DNA from: Bryobacteraceae bacterium
GTDB lineage: Bacteria; Acidobacteriota; Terriglobia; Bryobacterales; Bryobacteraceae
Assembly (NCBI GenBank): GCA_947456995.1
Contig: CANGVB010000051.1
Location: 1-11,645, forward strand
DNA length: 11,645 nucleotides
Reading direction: 5' to 3'
The translations under genes and the position numbers were made by a program. Of this stretch, positions 1 to 5,414 are shown piece after piece. Position 1 is the stretch's first letter; every line of letters begins with the position of its first letter. The notes under the pieces are model-generated. The model had not been told where the DNA came from. It ran no database searches and worked only from the letters and a program-made list of their open reading frames with translations.

Positions 1-1
1 G

Positions 2-457
2 GGTGAGAAGAAGAATTGGTGGGCACCTTGTGTGTGGTGTGCGCTTGGGGTGGCGGCAGTGGTGGGTGGACGCGTGAAGGTGCATACTCGCTTTGGCGCT
101 GAAGGTGAGGCGCTTGTGATTGAAGTTGTGGATGGTCAAGTAGTTGGTGGTGAGGGGATTTGGGTGCACTTTGCGATTCCGCCAGCGAAGGCGTGGAATA
201 ACGTGCATCAGCATTGCTCGCTGGTGTTGCCGTTTCATTCGCCCGAGGAGATTGCGGATTGGTGTGAGCGGCATGGAGTGGCGATGGGTGAGCCGGTACC
301 GCTGCGGCAGGTGATGGATTTGGCGCGGGTCTGGTATGGATCGCATGCGAGCCCGACTTGGAGAAAGTGGAGTGTGGCGGAGGCGCAGGAGATCTTTGAG
401 CGCGTTGGGCTGCGGTCGGAGTTTTGGCGGTTGCAGTCTCGTGCGGGTAAGTTTTAG
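2..457 (+). CDS. Organomercurial lyase (MerB)-like protein, 5'-truncated by the window
   Basis: The reading frame is open from the first bases of the window, so the start lies upstream; a GTG at 32 is in frame but cuts into conserved sequence and is unlikely to be the start. The visible part resembles the C-terminal half of MerB, which cleaves carbon-mercury bonds: a W-C-A-L segment (Cys codon at 38-40), a beta-rich stretch (VKVHTRFGAEGEALVIEV), then QHC-SLVLPFHS-PEEIADWCERHG, matching the family's Cys-containing strand followed by the x-x-W helix. The two Cys positions that in MerB correspond to C96 and C159 seem to be kept (codons 38-40 and 215-217). The Asp that follows the first one three residues later (D99 in plasmid R831b MerB) is Gly here. 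True lyase activity is therefore uncertain; a MerB-fold protein with another thiol or metal role is possible. The last 4 bases overlap the convergent MOSC gene. Confidence 0.72.
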   Translation, partial: GEKKNWWAPCVWCALGVAAVVGGRVKVHTRFGAEGEALVIEVVDGQVVGGEGIWVHFAIPPAKAWNNVHQHCSLVLPFHSPEEIADWCERHGVAMGEPVPLRQVMDLARVWYGSHASPTWRKWSVAEAQEIFERVGLRSEFWRLQSRAGKF

Positions 458-1287
458 GGCTGCAATTCGATAGCGTCGCCGCAATAGATAGGTCCGGGCT
501 GAAGGACCTCGGCATAGACGCCAAAGCAGGGCAGGTCGCCGTATTCGCCGAGGTTGATTTTGTTGAGCTGGGCGATGGTGCGGAGGATGCCGGGGTCGAG
601 GGGCAGGTCGGCATGGGGCAGAGTCGTCATGACACAACGAGGACAGGGCATCATGATGCGGAGTTGGGCAGAGGGGCCGATGGAGAGGATGCGGCCAATC
701 CAGGAGTTTTCAATGAAGCCAGGTTGGTCACCTGTGTCAATAACCAGGTTAGGCCGGAAGCGCTTGAGATCGAATTGTCCTTGTGGATAGGCCGCCTCAA
801 GTGCACGGAGGGATGATGTTGTCAAAATGAGGACGCTGGCAAGATCGAAGAAGGTTCCGGGAGGGGCGGCACTGGAGATTGGAGATTCAGTGAGTTCGCT
901 ATGCTGGCCACCGAGTGTTCCGGCGGGAAACTCCAGAAGCAAGCCGGGAGGGGCGGTGGCAAGCAGGGAGACCGTCTCGCCAAATGCTGCTGAGATTTCG
1001 GCGGGCTGAGCACCGTTGATGGATTGCCCACTCGGGAGAGAGATCGTTACGTGAGGGAGAGATTGGCCAGGCTGAAGCTGGGTGGTGAAGGCGGCACTGG
1101 CTTTTAGAAGGTCACCAAAGCGCCTAACGCTCTTGGCTGTGCCGACCTTGCCTGTTTCTGTGTCGACTAAGGCGTAGGCTCGATCGCCATAGAGACCTGT
1201 AGGGGTTAGATCTGCTTGCTCAAGAGTCTCGCCCGCCATGGATTTGACCGGGTAGCGGAAGAGCGAAGCAATGGTGAGAGTCGGCAT
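454..1287 (-). CDS. MOSC domain-containing protein (N-terminal MOSC beta-barrel plus MOSC)
   Basis: A 277-aa protein with the two-part layout of YcbX/mARC-type molybdenum-cofactor proteins. The N-terminal MOSC_N barrel begins LFRYPVKSMAGE (about residues 9-20) followed by GLYGDRAYALVD (31-42). The MOSC domain carries KRFRPNLVID (175-184), MPCPRCVMTT (213-222) and the closing CFGVYAEVLQPGPIYCGDAIEL. C218 in the CPRC motif sits where mARC/YcbX proteins hold the Cys that ligates molybdenum. Such proteins reduce N-hydroxylated compounds or move sulfur, usually with a ferredoxin or cytochrome partner; no partner gene is seen here. The ATG at 1287 puts the family's first strand right at the N-terminus; no clear Shine-Dalgarno precedes it. 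The 3' end overlaps the MerB-like gene by 4 bp, tail to tail. Family assignment is firm, substrate unknown. Confidence 0.9.
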   Translation of the reverse strand: MPTLTIASLFRYPVKSMAGETLEQADLTPTGLYGDRAYALVDTETGKVGTAKSVRRFGDLLKASAAFTTQLQPGQSLPHVTISLPSGQSINGAQPAEISAAFGETVSLLATAPPGLLLEFPAGTLGGQHSELTESPISSAAPPGTFFDLASVLILTTSSLRALEAAYPQGQFDLKRFRPNLVIDTGDQPGFIENSWIGRILSIGPSAQLRIMMPCPRCVMTTLPHADLPLDPGILRTIAQLNKINLGEYGDLPCFGVYAEVLQPGPIYCGDAIELQP

Positions 1288-1344
1288 TGGGGAATTTTAT
1301 CTTCAGTTTGTGGCCCAAGGTTGGGAGTTGTGTCGCTGCTGAAA

Positions 1345-1830
1345 ATGAGGCGGTGCGTTTTGACTTATCTAAACCAGAGTTTGGGCTTTGATGAGGTTCG
1401 TTGGGCTACTACGCGAAAGACCAGCTATGATTCGCTGGTGGCTTTTGCGGGGAACCCGGTGAAGCAGGCGCTGCCGGTGGGGGTGAAGCTTTTCCGGTTG
1501 TTGCGGATGGCTACGGGAGCTTACTTTGACGGGGTGTGGTGGATGCCGGAGGATGTGTTTACCGAGTTGCAGAATGACGCCAAGGGAAGTGGGCGGCTCT
1601 TTCGGAATTATGTGGCGCAGTTTATGGCTTTGCCTTCGGGGAATTCGCAGTTGTGTGTGGTTGAGATTGAGTTGACGAAACAAGTCTATGGGTGGGTGGG
1701 GAAATCGTCGCCTCTGTTTGGCCGACCGGGTGGGATGGAACAGGTTTTTCTGCCAAATTTGCAGGACAGGGATTATCCGAAGTCGAGCCTGCATGCCAAG
1801 GTGGTGCGGACCTATTGGTTAAAGTTCTGA
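1345..1830 (+). CDS. Conserved-looking hypothetical protein, 161 aa
   Basis: I do not recognise the family. The ATG at 1345 gives 161 aa; an in-frame GTG at 1330 with GGGAG just upstream would add five residues. The frame stays open further upstream, but that part is antisense to the MOSC gene start and is probably not coding. Visible features: VKLFRLL near residue 50, GVWWMPEDVF, LFRNYVAQFMALPSGNSQLCVVEIEL, YGWVGKSSPLF, GGMEQVFLPN, and a C-terminal KVVRTYWL. There is no signal peptide or obvious membrane segment, so it is probably cytoplasmic. The Arg strand (LFRL), the SGN strand and the late E-Q-V-F-L-P strand loosely recall the three motifs of ADP-ribosyltransferase folds, but this is only a resemblance. 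It ends 1 bp before the 3' end of the convergent YihY gene. No toxin-antitoxin partner is visible. Confidence 0.6.
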   Translation: MRRCVLTYLNQSLGFDEVRWATTRKTSYDSLVAFAGNPVKQALPVGVKLFRLLRMATGAYFDGVWWMPEDVFTELQNDAKGSGRLFRNYVAQFMALPSGNSQLCVVEIELTKQVYGWVGKSSPLFGRPGGMEQVFLPNLQDRDYPKSSLHAKVVRTYWLKF

Positions 1831-1831
1831 G

Positions 1832-2668
1832 CTAGGTAGTTTTTGATCGCGCTTTGGCAAGAGCGTGGGTGAATTCCGCGCCCAGGAAGAAAATCTGGGC
1901 TGAATAGTAGACCCAAACGATGATTACGATGAGCGAACCGGCAGCGCCGTAGGCAGACCCAACAGCGGCTTTGCCGAGGTAGAGACCAATCAGGAATTTG
2001 CCCGCAGTAAACAAAAACGCCGTGGCCAGCGCGCCTGGAATTACGTCACCCCAGGCGATGTAGGTTTGTGGCACGATCTTGAAAATCAGTGCGAAAAGGA
2101 CGCTTACCGCGAGGAACGCAATGGCAAGACTGATGAGATGCAGAACCCATTCCGGCAACGGCAGGATGGTGCTGTAGAACCTGCCAAAAGCAGATAGCCC
2201 GGCACTCAGCAAGAGCGATACCAGGAGAAGGAAGCCAATCGCGAGGACCATGCCGAAGGAGAAGAATTTCTCCCTCAACAAGGCACCGAAGTGGCCACTG
2301 CGGGACGGCTCGACGTTCCAGATTTTATTCAGTGCCGACTGCAGTTCTTCAAAGACGCCCGATGCGCCGAAGAGCAGCATCACCATGCCTACGATCGAGG
2401 CGGTCATGCTCTCGGATGGTTTTTGAGCACGTTCAAGGATAGATCGGATCGTCTCTGCCCCTGCATCTCCAAGCATGGTCTGGACCTGACTCAGAATGTG
2501 ATTGTGGGCTGATGGGAAGCCAAAGACAAAGGCAGCTAAAGAGACGGTAAGGATCATCAAGGGAGCAAGCGAGAGGATCGTGTAGAAGGCAAGCGCCGCA
2601 CCTAGCCTGGGTGCTTCATGAAGGAGCCAGGACTCGAAGGTGTTTCGCAGTAATGCACTGAGACGCAT
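1832..2668 (-). CDS. YihY/virulence factor BrkB family inner-membrane protein
   Basis: A 278-aa integral membrane protein of the YihY family (formerly mis-annotated as RNase BN). It starts with an amphipathic segment, then six probable membrane spans at about residues 28-50, 90-108, 137-160, 176-198, 208-230 and 243-265. The family hallmarks are present: LGAALAFYTILSLAPL near the N-terminus, an ELQSALNKIWNVEP loop, and the C-terminal GAAGSLIVIIVWVYYSAQIFFLGAEFT block. Length is normal. It is the last gene of a four-gene minus-strand operon, 11 nt after the DUF3618-like gene, and probably depends on that operon's transcription, since its own Shine-Dalgarno is weak. The biochemical role of YihY proteins is not settled; envelope or transport functions have been proposed. 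Confidence 0.93.
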   Translation of the reverse strand: MRLSALLRNTFESWLLHEAPRLGAALAFYTILSLAPLMILTVSLAAFVFGFPSAHNHILSQVQTMLGDAGAETIRSILERAQKPSESMTASIVGMVMLLFGASGVFEELQSALNKIWNVEPSRSGHFGALLREKFFSFGMVLAIGFLLLVSLLLSAGLSAFGRFYSTILPLPEWVLHLISLAIAFLAVSVLFALIFKIVPQTYIAWGDVIPGALATAFLFTAGKFLIGLYLGKAAVGSAYGAAGSLIVIIVWVYYSAQIFFLGAEFTHALAKARSKTT

Positions 2669-2679
2669 CCGGATTTTTG

Positions 2680-3063
2680 TCAGACTTGATTTTTACTTTC
2701 ACGCAGATCGATTTGCTCTTTGAAGCCAGGCAAGAGTTCAGAGACGAAGTCCATGAGGCGCATTGCCGCAACGCCGATCAACGCACCTTTCACGTTGCCC
2801 CAGGTTTCCTGAACTTGATCGTAAGCAGGGGATGGGGGCCTGGGAGAGTTTTCTCGCTGGATTGATTTTTTGTTGCCTGATAGAGCCGCGATTACCACGC
2901 CACAGCCGAATGCGAGGCCCAGCATCGTCGCGGGACTTTTCGCAAAATAGGTTTGCCACTGGGTGAAGGCTTTGGCTTTTGCTTCCAGCTCGTGCAAATT
3001 TCTGTCCAGTGCCTCGCGTTGCGCTTTGATCTCTAGTTCTATCTGGTCTTTGCTTTTGTCCAT
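2680..3063 (-). CDS. DUF3618-like membrane-anchored protein, 127 aa
   Basis: The ATG at 3063 (MDKSKDQIELEIKAQREALDRNL) is chosen because the pattern I-x2-EI-x2-R-x3-D-x2-L-x-EL is the usual start of DUF3618-type proteins. A longer in-frame extension upstream is antisense-like sequence inside the holin-like gene. Residues 5-37 are a charged helix, 43-62 (SPATMLGLAFGCGVVIAALS) a short membrane-associated segment with glycine zips, followed by a proline-rich linker and a second moderately hydrophobic helix (91-113). Its first 25 bases overlap the end of the holin-like gene, so translation is likely coupled. Such proteins commonly sit with YqjE/holin-X and YqjD-type genes; their function is not known, although binding of the inner membrane is expected. 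Confidence 0.75.
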   Translation of the reverse strand: MDKSKDQIELEIKAQREALDRNLHELEAKAKAFTQWQTYFAKSPATMLGLAFGCGVVIAALSGNKKSIQRENSPRPPSPAYDQVQETWGNVKGALIGVAAMRLMDFVSELLPGFKEQIDLRESKNQV

Positions 3064-3437
3064 GTCATGTTCTCTTTCACTGAGGCGATCGCTCTTTGTG
3101 GTGCAGGGCGAATCCGCTTCATTTTGGCAATTCCGATTGTGATCAAGATTGCCGCGACGGCACCTGTCGCTAAAGCAACCAGCAGGGCAGCAATCCAAAA
3201 CTCCATTGCCGTAGCCAGCAGGTACACGCAAGACAGAAGCATGAAGGTAAGTGCCAGTGTCGCTAAAGTTGCTCCAGCGCCCAAAAGTTTGGCTGCCTGG
3301 TTTGCCTTGTTGAACTCGCCCCGAAGTTCTTCTTTTGCGAGATGAATTTCAGAATGGATGATCAGCTCGACGTTCTTGATGACATCCAGGAAGACCGAGG
3401 TGATGGGCCGGTCTCCCGATTCCGGGAGGCTAGACAT
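3039..3437 (-). CDS. Phage holin family (holin superfamily III / YqjE-like) membrane protein
   Basis: A 132-aa protein with a charged amphipathic N-terminus (residues 13-49, with VFLDVIKNVELIIHSEIHLAKEELRGEF), then two membrane spans (about 51-77 and 80-104) and a basic C-terminus. This is the layout of the Phage_holin_3_6 / YqjE family, which despite its name is usually chromosomal and not a lysis protein. The ATG at 3437 overlaps the TGA of the preceding YqjD-like gene by one base (TGATG), a classic coupled start; a TTG one codon earlier is less likely. It is the second gene of the four-gene operon. The role is probably structural or stress related at the inner membrane; no phage genes are nearby. 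Confidence 0.82.
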   Translation of the reverse strand: MSSLPESGDRPITSVFLDVIKNVELIIHSEIHLAKEELRGEFNKANQAAKLLGAGATLATLALTFMLLSCVYLLATAMEFWIAALLVALATGAVAAILITIGIAKMKRIRPAPQRAIASVKENMTWTKAKTR

Positions 3438-3721
3438 CAATCCCGGACTTTCAAGGCGCGACCGGCGAAGAAGCCAAGCACTCCTGCGATTAAAAGAAAA
3501 GGCCCCGGGTGAGACCGGACCAATGCCTCGACATCAACCAGCATGGCCTTGGTGTCGTTATTGCGAAGGTATTGGGCTGATTTTGAGATCGAATCGGCTG
3601 CGCCGGTGGCGAAGTCTTCCAGCTTGGTGGGGCTGGAGAGATATTCTGCGCGCTCTTCATCGAGAACTGCGGCATTTGAGAGTGTGGTGGCTTTTGAGGC
3701 TCGACCGATGACGGTTGACAT
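3437..3721 (-). CDS. YqjD/ElaB-like C-tail-anchored membrane protein, 94 aa
   Basis: The ATG at 3721 is preceded by AAAGGA at a 7-nt spacing, a clear ribosome site; an upstream in-frame ATG would run through a GC-rich hairpin and has no such site. The protein has a soluble alpha-helical part (about residues 20-68, including EDFATGAADSISKSAQYLRNND) and one C-terminal membrane span (HPGPFLLIAGVLGFFAGRALK, 71-91). This matches the arrangement of ElaB/YqjD/YgaM and DUF883-like proteins, which in E. coli anchor to the inner membrane and bind stationary-phase ribosomes. The sequence shows architecture only; ribosome binding here is inferred. It is the first gene of the yqjD-yqjE-DUF3618-yihY-like operon. 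Confidence 0.7.
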   Translation of the reverse strand: MSTVIGRASKATTLSNAAVLDEERAEYLSSPTKLEDFATGAADSISKSAQYLRNNDTKAMLVDVEALVRSHPGPFLLIAGVLGFFAGRALKVRD

Positions 3722-3737
3722 GGATTTTCCTTTGGGG

Positions 3738-3769
3738 GGGCGGGGCTCTTCACCTAATAGAGCCCGCCC
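3738..3769 (-). other. GC-rich inverted repeat upstream of the YqjD-like gene
   Basis: The arms 3738-3749 and 3759-3769 pair over 11 bp with a single bulged G, around a 9-nt loop. In the minus direction the stem lies 16 bases before the YqjD-like ATG and ends in a C-run followed by the AAAGGA ribosome site, with no U-tract. It could stop or pause transcripts coming from the DUF4198-kelch gene, stabilise an mRNA end, or influence initiation of the downstream gene. A canonical intrinsic terminator is not supported. Confidence 0.5.
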
Positions 3770-3787
3770 GGGCGATAAGGTTTCCAT

Positions 3788-3803
3788 GAATCGCTTTTGA
3801 TTC
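3788..3803. repeat. Short inverted repeat GAATC-N6-GATTC
   Basis: Between the kelch gene and the YqjD-like operon, GAATC at 3788-3792 and GATTC at 3799-3803 form a dyad; another GAATC lies at 3824-3828, at the end of the kelch gene. It could be an operator for the membrane operon, whose promoter should be in this 105-bp gap, but the half-sites are short and no promoter could be assigned with confidence. Confidence 0.25.
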
Positions 3804-3826
3804 CAGCATTAGCGGCAAAGGAGGAA

Positions 3827-5398
3827 TCATTCGATCTTCAAGGCTTCCACCAAATTGAGATTCGCCCCTTTTTCAGCCCCTCCGAGAAGGAGGAGATTGT
3901 TGCCTGAAGAAACCATGCGGTGGGCGAGACGAGGTGAGGACTTTGCGGCATCCGTCCACTGATTCTTGGCATCGTCAAGGTAAATGAGCGTTCCGTCGGC
4001 GAGACTTACGAACAGCTTGCCGTTGTGAGAGGCGGCGGCTGGTGCGAAGTTCATGGTCTGGGTGCCGGGCAGTGCGGGCCCCGAGGTCCAGGAGTCTGTT
4101 GCGGGATCGTAGATGTCCACCTCAGGACTGACTGCGCCCGCTTTGGTGATGCCACCCATTACGTAGACACGGCCCTTATGAACGGCGGTGATCAAGGCGC
4201 GCCGCTGGAAGGGTTGGGCTATGGCCTGCCAATGGGCTTTGGGGTCTTTGAGATTGAGACTAAGAGCAGTGCTGGCCCAGGTGGTGCCATCGTTCCCCTT
4301 GAGATTCCAGCCGCCGACGACGATCAGTTGATCGTTGATGACGGCCAGATCATGCGAAGAGCGAGGTTCCGGAAGCGGCGTCAGCGGGTGCCATGAGTTG
4401 GTTGCGGGGTCGAAGCTGGCGACTTCAGCGATGGAGTGAATGTCCTGCTTTGTGCCCGGAGCATTGCGGGGCTGCATGCCGCCGACGCGAATGATTTTAT
4501 CGTTTGCTGCAACGAGATTCAGGCCCTGGAGGCTGGGGCCGCCGGCAAGGTCTTGCCACTGGCCGGTTTCAAGATTGACGCGGTTGAATTTGCCGGAGAC
4601 GGCTGCGGTGGAATAGTTGTGGGTGGGAAGCACGTGGCCTCCGTAGATATAGAGCCAACCCTGGTCTGCTACTGCACCAAAGCTTGAGGTTGCCTCGGGA
4701 AGCGTTGTGAAGTTTGCGGGCTTCGGGTAGCTATCGAAAACGAGCATGGCGTAATGGCGGAGTTGTTCATAAGGCTTGCCATCGCGCTCGCCTGCACCTG
4801 GTTCCCAGAAGCGAGCCCAGGCAGCGAGGCGGCCGGTTTCGGAGATCAGGGGTGTGCGGCCCGATTCATCGGTCTTGACTCGCTTCTCTTTGCCACCGGG
4901 AAGAACCAGCGTGACTTCACTGCCGGCAAGAGGCTTGCCTCTTGAGAGCAGGAGGAGGGTAGTCTTGCCGGGCTCACCTTCCGGGACAAGCTCGACTGGT
5001 GTGTCCGCACCAAGGGTTGCCTGCGCGCCAAGAAGGGGGCCAATGAGCGTCTTTGGATAGTAAAGCAGGAGATAAGGTTTAGGAGAACGGCCGCTGGGGG
5101 TGATGCCAAGATCGGCAGAGCCGTGGATGATGCGGCTGCCTCTACCCGGCAGCTCAATGCGGTAGACGCTTCCGGAGCGGACAGTGTTGAGAGGAGTGTC
5201 TTTAGCTTCGGAATCGCGGATGAATAACCGGGAGCTTTTGATCACGTCGACGCTAATGCCTGGCTCAGGCGTTAGCGTTTCGCTGATGATGAGATCTGCG
5301 GCGCGGCCGCCAGCGTGGGGGACGACAAAGCCAAAGTGAGAATATGCAGTTGCTCCTGTGAGGATCAGAGCGGTAAGAAGACGGTAAGTATTTTTCAT
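3827..5398 (-). CDS. Secreted DUF4198 (NikM-like)-kelch repeat fusion protein
   Basis: A 523-aa exported protein. The ATG at 5398 has AAAGGAAA in front of it and begins a signal peptide (residues 1 to about 20, MKNTYRLLTALILTGATAYS), after which the mature chain would start with His21 (HFGFVVPHAG). Residues 21 to about 225 resemble the DUF4198/NikM family, periplasmic metal-handling proteins that often start A-H-F-G or A-H-x-F-W and end in a domain with an LRHYAMLVF-like strand. Residues about 235-523 form six kelch blades, visible as repeated GG motifs (YIYGGH, IIRVGGM, LIVVGGW, VYVMGGI, LFVSLAD, LLLLGGA), i.e. a beta-propeller. The gene follows the TonB receptor by 16 nt and is clearly in the same operon, so a periplasmic accessory role in uptake of the receptor's ligand is likely. 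The metal or ligand is not identifiable from sequence. Confidence 0.8.
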   Translation of the reverse strand: MKNTYRLLTALILTGATAYSHFGFVVPHAGGRAADLIISETLTPEPGISVDVIKSSRLFIRDSEAKDTPLNTVRSGSVYRIELPGRGSRIIHGSADLGITPSGRSPKPYLLLYYPKTLIGPLLGAQATLGADTPVELVPEGEPGKTTLLLLSRGKPLAGSEVTLVLPGGKEKRVKTDESGRTPLISETGRLAAWARFWEPGAGERDGKPYEQLRHYAMLVFDSYPKPANFTTLPEATSSFGAVADQGWLYIYGGHVLPTHNYSTAAVSGKFNRVNLETGQWQDLAGGPSLQGLNLVAANDKIIRVGGMQPRNAPGTKQDIHSIAEVASFDPATNSWHPLTPLPEPRSSHDLAVINDQLIVVGGWNLKGNDGTTWASTALSLNLKDPKAHWQAIAQPFQRRALITAVHKGRVYVMGGITKAGAVSPEVDIYDPATDSWTSGPALPGTQTMNFAPAAASHNGKLFVSLADGTLIYLDDAKNQWTDAAKSSPRLAHRMVSSGNNLLLLGGAEKGANLNLVEALKIE

Positions 5399-5414
5399 GA
5401 TGTTTCCTTTTGAG

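Noticed and set aside
1216..1344. Upstream extension of the 161-aa orphan protein
   Set aside because: This part is antisense to the start of the MOSC gene and lacks a ribosome site; the conserved-looking sequence begins after 1345.
3039..3437. Prophage remnant suggested by the holin-family gene
   Set aside because: This family is usually chromosomal (YqjE-like); there are no endolysin, tail, integrase or att-like sequences nearby.
3738..3769. Intrinsic terminator of the DUF4198-kelch gene
   Set aside because: The stem is good but in the minus direction it is followed by a C-run and AAAGGA, not a U-tract.
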